Positions 1 through 5,163 of a stretch of 5,163 nt of DNA are shown here, in pieces; position 1 is the stretch's first letter, and each line of letters starts with the position of its first letter. This DNA is from Chloroflexota bacterium (GTDB lineage: Bacteria > Chloroflexota > Limnocylindria > QHBO01): assembly GCA_005880165.1 (NCBI GenBank), contig VBJP01000155.1, forward strand, positions 1 to 5,163, read 5' to 3'. Made by a program: the position numbers and the translations under genes. The notes below the pieces were generated by a model, which was given only the letters and a program-made list of their open reading frames with translations, made no database searches and was not told the DNA's origin.

Positions 1-337
1 CGAAGCCATCGGCGATCGCCAGCAGTCCCGGCCACTGGGGCGTGGCGTCGCGGTCCTCCGCGACATCGGCTCCGTGGACGACGCGAGCCATGAGCCCAAC
101 CGCCTCGTCGGCAATGGCGTACTCCTCCACCAGCACTTCGAAGGAGCACAACCCATCGCGGTGCGTGTACCGCGCACCCGGCGCGTCAAAGGAGACCGCC
201 CCGTTCTGATTGGCATAGGAGAGAACCTCGCCGCGAGGAACGTAGACGATCTGAGCCTCGGGATCGATGAACTTGCGGATCAACCACGGGCAGGCGATCC
301 GATCGGTCTTGGGGTGCTCGCGCGTGACCCACTGCAT
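1..337 (-). CDS. ChrB C-terminal-domain (chromate resistance) protein, partial at its 3' end
   Basis: The first 112 residues are visible; the rest lies beyond the left edge. The protein opens with MQWVTREHPKTDRIACPWLI, continues with RKFIDPEA and YVPRGEVL, and later has the block LCSFEVLVEEY, then a VVHGAD segment and PQWPGLLAIADG. As I remember the family, this matches the ChrB C-terminal (Chrome_Resist) domain almost in order, including the conserved Cys at position 16, the histidines, and the 'GAD...PQ..GLLAI' ending. In ChrB proteins this domain follows a DNA-binding N-terminal half that controls chrA, the chromate efflux pump. Here the domain begins at residue 1, so this is the stand-alone form, whose biochemical role is poorly known; a regulatory function should not be assumed. 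The ATG at 335-337 is chosen because an AGGAGG lies 7 bases upstream. It is transcribed divergently from the FAD dehydrogenase gene. Family assignment is confident; a role in chromate resistance is inference. Confidence 0.88.
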   Translation of the reverse strand, partial: MQWVTREHPKTDRIACPWLIRKFIDPEAQIVYVPRGEVLSYANQNGAVSFDAPGARYTHRDGLCSFEVLVEEYAIADEAVGLMARVVHGADVAEDRDATPQWPGLLAIADGF

Positions 338-414
338 GGCGTTGCCTCCTGACCCCACGCTAGCAGCCATGGCCAGTCCCCCCGCCCGTAGGGGCTCGGG
401 CATGATGAGCCGCA
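338..414. promoter_or_regulatory. Divergent intergenic region carrying both upstream regions
   Basis: These 77 bases separate the ChrB-domain gene (leftward) from the FAD dehydrogenase (rightward), so promoters for both must lie here or inside the opposite gene. On the minus strand TAGCGT (362 to 357) fits the loose -10 pattern TANNNT and would place a transcript start close to the AGGAGG. On the plus strand CATGAT (401-406) lies eight bases before the ATG at 415. I see no convincing -35 box for either. A short GC hairpin, GCCC-GTAG-GGGC, spans 384-395. All promoter calls here are weak. Confidence 0.4.
345..350 (-). promoter_or_regulatory. Strong Shine-Dalgarno site (AGGAGG)
   Basis: On the minus strand AGGAGG is followed by seven bases and then the ATG at 337. 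It fixes the start of the ChrB-domain gene. It is the only clear consensus ribosome-binding site in the window. Confidence 0.85.
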
Positions 415-1839
415 ATGAGCCACCAGACCGATGGCGCGCCCCTGCTCGACCAAACCCTGAACGCGCTGCGCGGGGGCGTGGGCCCCGTCCACGTCCTGAC
501 GGATGCCGACCTGCGAGCCACCTACGAGACGGATTGGACGCGGCGTTTTCACGGCGAGGCTGCGGCGGTCGTGCGTCCTTCCACCGTCGACGAGGTCGCG
601 GCGGTGCTGCGGGCCTGCGGGGAGGTGGGAGCCGCGGTCGTGCCCCAGGGCGGCAACACGGGATTGGTCGGTGGCGGCGTCCCGAGAGCCGCGGCTCCCC
701 GCGATGAACGCGGCTCGTCGCGCTCCCAGGTCATCCTTTCGACCCTGCGCCTGCGCGATCTGGAAGCCGTCGATGAGGTCGCCGGGGAGGTCACCGTTGG
801 CGCGGGCGTCACGCTCGCCGCCCTCCAGGAGCATGTCCGCCGTGCCGGCTGGGACGTTGGCGTGGACATGGGCTCGCGCGACTCGGCAACGGTCGGTGGC
901 ATGGTCGCCACCAACGCCGGCGGCGTGAACGTCCTCCGCTACGGAGTCATGCGGCAGCAGGTCGTGGGCATCGAGGCGGTCCTGGCGGACGGCTCGATCA
1001 TCCGGCGCCTGCCAGGGCTTGTGAAGGACAACACCGGCTACGCCCTGCCTTCTCTGCTTGCCGGATCCGAGGGCACCCTGGCCGTCATCACGCGGGTGCG
1101 GCTCCGTCTCGTTCCCCAGCTCTCCCGGCGGACGGTCGCGCTGCTGGCGGTCGACGACGCCGCTCAGGCCGCGGCATTCGCCGCCCAGCTTCGTCGCAGC
1201 CTCGCGACACTGACCGCCGCTGAGCTGTTCGATGACGACGGGATGCGCCTCGTGCTGAGGCACACGGGCGGCGAGCCCCCGTTCCGCGAGGCGCATCCGC
1301 GCTACCTGCTTGTCGAATGCGGCGCAGCATCCGACCCCACCGACGAGCTCGTGAACGCGATAGCCGAGTTGCCATCACGGGACGCTGTGGCGGCGAGCGA
1401 CGAGGGCGCGCGGCATCGGCTCTGGAAGCTACGAGAAGGCCACACCGAGGCGGTCAATGCCGCAGGCGTGCCGCACAAGCTCGACGTGGCGGTGCCGATC
1501 GGCCGCATCGGCGAGTTCGATGTCATCGTCCGTGAGGCCATACGGCGCGCGGATCCCGGCGCGCGGGTCTTCGTCTATGGCCATGTCGGCGACGGGAACC
1601 TGCACGTCAACGTCCTCGGCCCCGACCCGGAGGACGAGGCCGTCGACGACGCGGTCCTGGAGCTGACGATTCAGATGGGCGGCGCGGTGAGCGCCGAGCA
1701 CGGTATCGGGGTAGCCAAGGTCCGCTGGCTGATCGCCGACCGTGGCGAACCCGACGTCGCCGCCATGCGCGGAATCAAACGCGCCTTAGACCCGGCCGGC
1801 GGGCTCAATCCTGGTGTCTTGTTTCCCGAGGAGTCATGA
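415..1839 (+). CDS. FAD-binding oxidoreductase, D-2-hydroxyglutarate/D-lactate dehydrogenase type
   Basis: This 474-residue flavoprotein probably oxidises a D-2-hydroxyacid to the 2-oxoacid and passes electrons to a membrane or flavoprotein acceptor. The N-terminal FAD domain (about 45-235) has VVPQGGNTGLVGGGVP at 75-90, MGSRDSATVGGMVATNAGG at 152-170, YGVMRQQVVGIEAVLADG at 176-193 and GSEGTLAVITRVRL at 217-230. The C-terminal FAD-oxidase domain has RLWKLREGHTEA (335-346), HKLDVAVP (354-361), YGHVGDGNLHVNV (388-400), GGAVSAEHGIG (422-432) and LNPG (464-467). H390, H397, E428 and H429 match the metal-site ligands of D-2-hydroxyglutarate dehydrogenase. The 'LREG...K.DV.VP' block favours that branch over GlcD. 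Length is normal and there is no fused Fe-S domain, signal peptide or membrane segment. A stop at 406-408 makes ATG 415 the first possible start; no Shine-Dalgarno site precedes it. Residues 91-105 form a longer loop than usual and coincide with a DNA palindrome. The substrate cannot be read from sequence. Confidence 0.92.
   Translation: MSHQTDGAPLLDQTLNALRGGVGPVHVLTDADLRATYETDWTRRFHGEAAAVVRPSTVDEVAAVLRACGEVGAAVVPQGGNTGLVGGGVPRAAAPRDERGSSRSQVILSTLRLRDLEAVDEVAGEVTVGAGVTLAALQEHVRRAGWDVGVDMGSRDSATVGGMVATNAGGVNVLRYGVMRQQVVGIEAVLADGSIIRRLPGLVKDNTGYALPSLLAGSEGTLAVITRVRLRLVPQLSRRTVALLAVDDAAQAAAFAAQLRRSLATLTAAELFDDDGMRLVLRHTGGEPPFREAHPRYLLVECGAASDPTDELVNAIAELPSRDAVAASDEGARHRLWKLREGHTEAVNAAGVPHKLDVAVPIGRIGEFDVIVREAIRRADPGARVFVYGHVGDGNLHVNVLGPDPEDEAVDDAVLELTIQMGGAVSAEHGIGVAKVRWLIADRGEPDVAAMRGIKRALDPAGGLNPGVLFPEES
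686..716. repeat. Palindromic element inside the FAD dehydrogenase coding region
   Basis: GAGCCGCG (686-693) and CGCGGCTC (709-716) are exact inverted copies with a 15-base loop. Two further symmetries lie within: a perfect 12-base palindrome GAGCCGCGGCTC (686-697), and a tight hairpin CCGCG-ATGAA-CGCGG (699-713). The element codes in frame for most of residues 91-101, exactly where the protein is about ten residues longer than relatives I remember. The symmetry is seen directly. That it is an inserted, perhaps dispersed, repeat is inference; no second full copy exists in this window. Confidence 0.6.
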
Positions 1840-1930
1840 GAAGCAGATGAGCGGAATCATTGGCTGCTCCATCCCTGCCGGCTTTCTCCTGGCGGGAGGG
1901 GCGACGACGAACTCTTTCAAATCAGCCAAT
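1840..1930. other. Convergent intergenic region with weak terminator-like inverted repeats
   Basis: These 91 bases lie between the stop codons of the two converging FAD enzymes. They hold an exact 8-base inverted repeat, ATTGGCTG (1859-1866) and CAGCCAAT (1923-1930). This encloses an imperfect GC hairpin at 1872-1897 (TCCC-T-GCC against GGCGGGA, one bulged T, 11-base loop). The right arm of the outer repeat abuts the TAG stop of the minus-strand gene. There is no T-tract on either strand, so this is not a standard intrinsic terminator. A bidirectional termination or processing role is possible from its position only. Confidence 0.35.
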
Positions 1931-3313
1931 CTAGATCGCGCGGCCCGGGTTGAGGAGGTTCAGGGGATCCAGGGCGGACTTGATCTGCCGCATGACGCGG
2001 ACGGCACCGGGACCGCGTTGGAGCTCCAGGAATGGCAGTCGCGCAACGCCGATCCCGTGCTCGCCCGTGACCGTTCCGCCCAGGTCGATCGCCGCGCGGT
2101 AGAGCTCCTCGCAGGCGGCGGTGACCCGCGCCTCGGCTTCCGCATCGCCGCGCTGCCACCAGAAGGTCGGATGCAGGTTGCCATCGCCGGCGTGGCCGAA
2201 CGTGCCGCAGTTCAGGCCGCGCTCAGCGACCACGCGATTGATGACGTTCAGCAGCTCCACCAGCTTCGAACGCGGGGCGCCGACGTCCTCCATGCGGGTG
2301 GCGCCCAGCTTCTCCATCGCCCGCAGGGCGAGGCGCCGCGCCTGGCGCAGGCCATCGGCCTCCATGGCGTTGGTGGCCCGCACCTGCTCGACCGCGCCCG
2401 CTGCTTCGGCAGCCGCTGATGCGGCATCCAGCTCGCCTTCCGCCGCCACGCCTGGCAGGTCCGATTCGATCAGCAGCAGCGCCGCGGCATCCGGCAGCTC
2501 GAGGTGGAAGGCGTCGTTGACGGCGCGGATCGTGATGCGGTCCATCAGTTCCAGCGTGCAGGGAACCAGGCCCGCCGCGGTGATGCGCTCAACGGCGTCG
2601 CCGGCGCCATCGGTGTCGGCAAAGAAAGCAAGGAGCGTGGCCTTCGGAGGGGGAGCGGGCCGCAGCCGAAGCGTCGCCTCCGTGACAAGTCCCAGGGTGC
2701 CCTGCGAGCCCACGAAGAGGTGGGTGAGCGCGTAGCCCGCCACGTCCTTGACGTTGCGCCCGCCGGTCCGGATCACCGAGCCGTCCGCCAGGACGACCTC
2801 CAGGCCCAGCACCGAGTCGCGCGTAACGCCGTACTTGACGCAGCACAGTCCGCCGGCATTGGTGCCGATGTTGCCGCCGATGCTGCACATCTCGAAGCTG
2901 GCAGGATCGGGAGGGTAGAAGAGGCCTTCCTTGGCGACAGCCGCCTTGAGGTCGGCGTTGATGACGCCCGGTTGGACGACGGCGACCATGTTGGCCCGAT
3001 CGATCTCCAGGATTCGATTCATGCGCGTGAAGGCGACGGTGATGGCGCCCTCGATGCCGCCCGATGCGCCCGAGAGCCCAGTGCCGGTGCCCCTTGGGAC
3101 GATGGGAGTGCGGTGCTCTGCGGCGAGCCGGACGATGGCCGAGACCTGGTCGGCACTCTCGGGGAGCGCCACCGCCATGGGCAGCTGGCTCTTGAGGTAG
3201 CTCGCCTCATCGGACCGATACGACTCGCGATCGGTCTCGTCGGTCAGCAGACGCAGGCCCGGCAGCTCAGCCCGGATGCGCCCAAGTATCTCGCTCACTG
3301 CTTCGACTGCCAT
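1931..3313 (-). CDS. FAD-linked oxidase, GlcD/D-lactate dehydrogenase-like
   Basis: This 460-residue flavoprotein belongs to the GlcD branch (glycolate or D-lactate oxidation). FAD-binding half: IVPRGTGTGLSGASGG (71-86), FYPPDPASFEMCSIGGNIG (132-150), TNAGGLCCVKYGVTRDSVLG (151-170), GGRNVKDVAGYALTHLFVGS (184-203), then QGTLGLVTEATLRLRP. C-terminal half: FGHAGDGNLHPT (372-383), GGTVTGEHGIG (412-422) and an LLNPG ending (453-457). H374, H381, E418 and H419 fit the metal-ligand positions of the superfamily. The length is that of a complete GlcD, and there is no GlcE or GlcF gene beside it, so a three-subunit glycolate oxidase is not supported here. The start is uncertain. ATG 3313 overlaps the upstream acetyltransferase by 19 bases. 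GTG at 3298, five codons later, would give the common GTGA stop-start overlap of 4 bases. Neither has a clear ribosome-binding site, so translation is probably coupled to the upstream gene. It lies tail to tail with the other FAD enzyme, of a different branch. Confidence 0.92.
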   Translation of the reverse strand: MAVEAVSEILGRIRAELPGLRLLTDETDRESYRSDEASYLKSQLPMAVALPESADQVSAIVRLAAEHRTPIVPRGTGTGLSGASGGIEGAITVAFTRMNRILEIDRANMVAVVQPGVINADLKAAVAKEGLFYPPDPASFEMCSIGGNIGTNAGGLCCVKYGVTRDSVLGLEVVLADGSVIRTGGRNVKDVAGYALTHLFVGSQGTLGLVTEATLRLRPAPPPKATLLAFFADTDGAGDAVERITAAGLVPCTLELMDRITIRAVNDAFHLELPDAAALLLIESDLPGVAAEGELDAASAAAEAAGAVEQVRATNAMEADGLRQARRLALRAMEKLGATRMEDVGAPRSKLVELLNVINRVVAERGLNCGTFGHAGDGNLHPTFWWQRGDAEAEARVTAACEELYRAAIDLGGTVTGEHGIGVARLPFLELQRGPGAVRVMRQIKSALDPLNLLNPGRAI

Positions 3314-3855
3314 TCGCTGACCAGCATCGCGTAGACCAGCTCATCGACCCACTCACCCTTGATGAACTGGCTCTCGCGAAGGTGCGCCTCGCGTCGCATG
3401 CCGAGCCGCTCCATCAAGGCGGCAGATGGCGCGTTGCGGGCATCGCAGTGTGCCGCGATGCGGTGGAAGCGGAGCCGTTCGAAGCCCATGCGCAGCATGA
3501 GGCTGGCGGCCTCCCGCCCGTAGCCCTTGCCCTGGAAATCGGGATGCAGGACGAAGCCGAGCTCGCCCTGCTGATGCTCTCGGCTCGTGCGCCAGATGCT
3601 GAAGTCACCGATGAGCCTGTCCGTGCCCCTGAGCAGCGCGGCGAGTCGAAGTGCCTCGCCCCCGGGAGTGAGCGCGGTCATCGTCTTGATGCGATCGAGC
3701 CACTCCCGGACGGCCTCGCGTGACCGCGGCTCCCAATCGAGGTAGCGGTTCACGTCGTCGCGCCCATAGATCGCGTGCATGGCATCCAGATCGTCGTCCG
3801 TGAACGGTCGCAGGACGAGGCGCTCGGTCAGAAGCGGGAAGCGGGCGGCCGCCAT
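3295..3855 (-). CDS. GNAT-family N-acetyltransferase (RimJ/RimL type)
   Basis: At 186 residues this is a usual length for the RimJ/RimL-like acetyltransferases, which move an acetyl group from acetyl-CoA to a protein N-terminus or small amine. The N-terminal LLTERLVLRPFTDDDLDAM (8-26) is the typical opening. GELGFVLHPDF (97-107) leads into the acetyl-CoA pyrophosphate loop QGKGYG (108-113), then REAASLML and HRIAAHCDARNAPSAALMER (131-150) with LGMRREAHLRES, the standard C-terminal motif. The start is put at ATG 3855 because the family homology begins six residues later. The frame stays open to an ATG at 4005, but those 50 extra residues are Arg/Pro/His-rich and look non-coding. No Shine-Dalgarno site precedes 3855; TAAGAT lies ten bases upstream. 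It is the first gene of a two-gene unit with the GlcD-like oxidase, which overlaps its stop. The substrate is unknown, and a functional link to the oxidase is not evident. Confidence 0.88.
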   Translation of the reverse strand: MAAARFPLLTERLVLRPFTDDDLDAMHAIYGRDDVNRYLDWEPRSREAVREWLDRIKTMTALTPGGEALRLAALLRGTDRLIGDFSIWRTSREHQQGELGFVLHPDFQGKGYGREAASLMLRMGFERLRFHRIAAHCDARNAPSAALMERLGMRREAHLRESQFIKGEWVDELVYAMLVSEWQSKQ

Positions 3856-3865
3856 CTCATCACGG

Positions 3866-3871
3866 ATCTTA
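3866..3871 (-). promoter_or_regulatory. Possible -10 element (TAAGAT) for the acetyltransferase/oxidase pair
   Basis: On the minus strand TAAGAT fits TANNNT and closely resembles TATAAT. It lies ten bases before the ATG at 3855, so the transcript would have almost no leader. No good -35 box is seen about 17 bases further upstream. Confidence 0.35.
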
Positions 3872-3928
3872 TCGGTCCGGCTGGTGCGTGCTCCGCGATG
3901 TCCTCGACTCGGGTGCCCGCGCCATGCA

Positions 3929-4002
3929 GGTCTAAATCTCACTGGCTGAGGCTTGTGGTGCCGAGTCCGGCTGTACCGATGAATAGACCCAAGGTTCTTG
4001 GG
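3929..4002. repeat. Nested inverted repeats with RNA-fold potential
   Basis: GGTCTA (3929-3934) can pair with TAGACC (3984-3989). Inside is a GCCG-AGTC-CGGC hairpin that extends to GGT/ACC across a three-base bulge. Immediately after comes a perfect six-pair hairpin with a three-base loop, CCCAAG-GTT-CTTGGG (3988-4002), which shares two bases with the outer helix, so the two helices partly exclude each other. The pairing is real on paper, but helices this short arise by chance; no known RNA family was recognised. Confidence 0.3.
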
Positions 4003-4094
4003 CATTACGCGCCGCCGACGGAGCTTGGTGTGCGATTCCGTGTGCTACCACTCAGTTTCCGAGCATTAGCGAGTTCTCCGGCGACGGCCGGCAT

Positions 4095-4100
4095 TAGCAT
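4095..4100 (+). promoter_or_regulatory. Possible -10 element (TAGCAT) for a leaderless XdhC-family transcript
   Basis: TAGCAT fits TANNNT and ends six bases before the GTG at 4107, so a transcript could begin at or beside the start codon. No Shine-Dalgarno site is present, and an in-frame TAG at 4095-4097 rules out an upstream start. The -35 region (around 4072-4077) is poor. Confidence 0.35.
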
Positions 4101-4106
4101 CCGGTG

Positions 4107-5163
4107 GTGAGCGAGATCCAGGAGGTGTTGGCTGCCATCTCAGAGCTGGCGGCGCGCGAAGAGCCGATGGCCCTGGCCACGATCGTCGCCACCCGCGGCT
4201 CAACCTATCGGCGGACGGGAGCGCGTTACCTGGTTCCTTCTGTGAGCGAACCGATTGGGAACCTGTCGGGCGGCTGCTTGGAAAGCGACGTCGCCCGGGT
4301 GGGGCGCGAGGTCATGGCGAGCGGCGAGCCACGCCTCATGACCTTCGACATGACCGCAGACGGCGAGGAGATCTGGGGCTACGGGCTGGGCTGCAACGGG
4401 GCTATCGACGTGTTCGTGGAACCGGGTGCGATGGCCGTCGAGACGGCGTCAGCCTTTCGCGAGGCGATCGAGGACAACCGGCCTGCAGCGCTGTTGACAG
4501 TGATCGAGTCCCTGGCACCGGAAGCCCTTCGCGGGAAGCGCCTGCTGATGGAGCCGGACGGGTCCTTCCGGGGCACCATCTCCCCGGGCCTCGACGCCAT
4601 GGCTCGCCAGGCCGCACAGAAGGCGCTGGCCGCAGGTCAGTCAGAGATCGTGGCTCTTGGCGAGTCGGCTCGAGCGTTCGTGGAGGTAGCGCGACCGCCC
4701 CTTCGCCTGGTGATCTGCGGCGCCGGTCACGACGTCGTACCCGTCGTCCGCCAGGCGTCGGCGATGGGCTGGCGGGTGGTGGTTGCCGATGTCCGACGCA
4801 ACCTCCTCAACCACGAGCGCTTTCCGGAAGCGTCCGCATTCGTGGACACAGAGCCGTTGGAGACCGCCGACGCCATCGGTCCTGATGAACGCACCGCGGT
4901 GCTGTTGATGAGCCACAACTACCTGCGCGACGGCGAGTACTTGCGCTCGTTCACGCGTGCCGGGGTCATGCGCCTCGCCTACTTGGGGCTGCTCGGTCCG
5001 CGTGAGCGCTCAGCAAGGTTGTTGCGCGAGCTCGAAGCTGAAGGCTTCCCTCTGGCCGATGGCGATCGCGAACGGCTGCACGCCCCTGCGGGCCTCGACC
5101 TGGGCGCGGAGGAGCCCGAGGAGGTGGCCGCTGCGCTGGTTGCAGAAATCCTGGCCGTCGAAC
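4107..5163 (+). CDS. XdhC/CoxI-family molybdenum hydroxylase maturation protein, partial at its 3' end
   Basis: This protein helps mature molybdenum hydroxylases such as xanthine or CO dehydrogenase. Studied XdhC binds molybdenum cofactor, promotes its sulfuration and delivers it to the apoenzyme in the cytoplasm. The 352 visible residues hold both family domains. The N-terminal XdhC/CoxI domain has ALATIVATRGSTYRR (22-36), IGNLSGGCLE (50-59), TFDMT (79-83) and WGYGLGCNGAIDVFVEP (90-106); C57 and C96 are the conserved cysteines. The C-terminal Rossmann domain has LVICGAGHD (201-209), SHNYLRD (269-275), YLGLLGPRER (292-301) and a tail HAPAGLDLGAEEPEEVA near the edge. Only about the last 15-25 residues should be missing. 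Adjacent GTG codons at 4104 and 4107 are both possible starts; an in-frame TAG at 4095 excludes anything earlier, and no Shine-Dalgarno site is seen. Its target enzyme is not in the window and would be expected downstream. Confidence 0.92.
   Translation, partial: MSEIQEVLAAISELAAREEPMALATIVATRGSTYRRTGARYLVPSVSEPIGNLSGGCLESDVARVGREVMASGEPRLMTFDMTADGEEIWGYGLGCNGAIDVFVEPGAMAVETASAFREAIEDNRPAALLTVIESLAPEALRGKRLLMEPDGSFRGTISPGLDAMARQAAQKALAAGQSEIVALGESARAFVEVARPPLRLVICGAGHDVVPVVRQASAMGWRVVVADVRRNLLNHERFPEASAFVDTEPLETADAIGPDERTAVLLMSHNYLRDGEYLRSFTRAGVMRLAYLGLLGPRERSARLLRELEAEGFPLADGDRERLHAPAGLDLGAEEPEEVAAALVAEILAVE

Larger units (their letters stand above)
3856..4106. other. 251-base divergent intergenic region
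   Basis: It lies between the acetyltransferase start (leftward) and the XdhC-family start (rightward), so it should hold both promoters. Its central part (about 3930-4100) looks less GC-rich than the flanking genes. Small inverted repeats occur at 3929-4002, and the 8-mer GCATTAGC occurs twice (4063-4070, 4091-4098), with a third partial copy GCATTA at 4002-4007. Frames open across it (plus strand to 4110, minus strand from 4005) encode basic, low-complexity sequence with no recognisable domain. I found no tRNA cloverleaf, riboswitch core or transposon end. Confidence 0.6.

Noticed and set aside
74..352. Plus-strand open frame opposite the ChrB-domain gene
   Set aside because: The minus strand has the conserved domain and the strong ribosome-binding site; the plus-strand product is unrecognisable.
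280..1296. Minus-strand open frame of 338 codons antisense to the first FAD enzyme
   Set aside because: It encodes low-complexity Arg/Gly/Asp/His-rich sequence with no domain, while the opposite strand encodes a full conserved enzyme. This is a typical shadow frame of GC-rich DNA.
1931..3313. A glycolate oxidase GlcDEF operon
   Set aside because: Only a GlcD-like subunit is present. The overlapping neighbour is an acetyltransferase, not GlcE or GlcF, so the glcD symbol was not assigned.
2504..3334. Plus-strand open frame of 276 codons (and another at 1814-2419) antisense to the GlcD-like gene
   Set aside because: The GlcD-like protein on the minus strand accounts for the coding signal from end to end; the antisense products have no recognisable motif.
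3721..3735. Second copy of the palindrome in the acetyltransferase gene (CCGCGGCTCCC)
   Set aside because: Only 11 bases match 689-699, with no second arm and no symmetry beyond the core. The sequence encodes an ordinary part of the acetyltransferase.
3856..4005. 50-residue N-terminal extension of the acetyltransferase from ATG 4005
   Set aside because: The extension is Arg/His/Pro-rich with no homology. The usual family opening begins just after ATG 3855, and the extension would fill most of the divergent promoter gap.
4021..4060. tRNA-like look of the GCGATTCC and CTACCA segment
   Set aside because: The arms do not pair as a T-stem and no anticodon or acceptor stem can be drawn around it on either strand.
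3775..4110. Plus-strand open frame ending at 4110 that overlaps the XdhC start as GTGA
   Set aside because: Its first part is antisense to the acetyltransferase and the remainder has no recognisable domain; the overlap with the GTG start looks accidental.

Overview
This is a GC-rich window of ordinary bacterial chromosome, consistent with a soil or environmental actinobacterium or chloroflexote. That placement is a guess from base composition, gene content and the scarcity of Shine-Dalgarno sites. There is no plasmid, phage, insertion-sequence, CRISPR or RNA-gene signature. Five genes are readable; the first and last run off the window.

Layout. On the minus strand, 1-337 is the start of a protein made of the ChrB C-terminal (chromate-resistance) domain. 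A 77-base divergent gap follows. A plus-strand FAD-linked 2-hydroxyacid dehydrogenase of the D-2-hydroxyglutarate/D-lactate dehydrogenase type occupies 415-1839. A 91-base convergent gap separates it from a minus-strand pair: a GNAT acetyltransferase (3295-3855), and overlapping its end a second FAD-linked oxidase, of the GlcD type (1931-3313). Next is a 251-base divergent gap with some weak RNA-fold potential. Last, a plus-strand XdhC/CoxI-family molybdenum-hydroxylase maturation factor (4107 to the edge) lacks only its extreme C-terminus.

How the genes relate. The two flavoenzymes belong to the same superfamily but to clearly different branches, and they lie tail to tail. Both keep the FAD-binding N-terminal half and the metal-ligand pattern of the C-terminal half, so both probably oxidise D-2-hydroxyacids such as D-lactate, glycolate or D-2-hydroxyglutarate. 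Neither has a GlcE or GlcF partner here. XdhC normally serves a xanthine or CO dehydrogenase-like enzyme, which would be expected downstream.

Nothing here amounts to a new system. The observation most worth following is a short palindromic segment at 686-716. It appears to be inserted in frame in the first FAD enzyme and adds about ten residues to a loop that is normally short.
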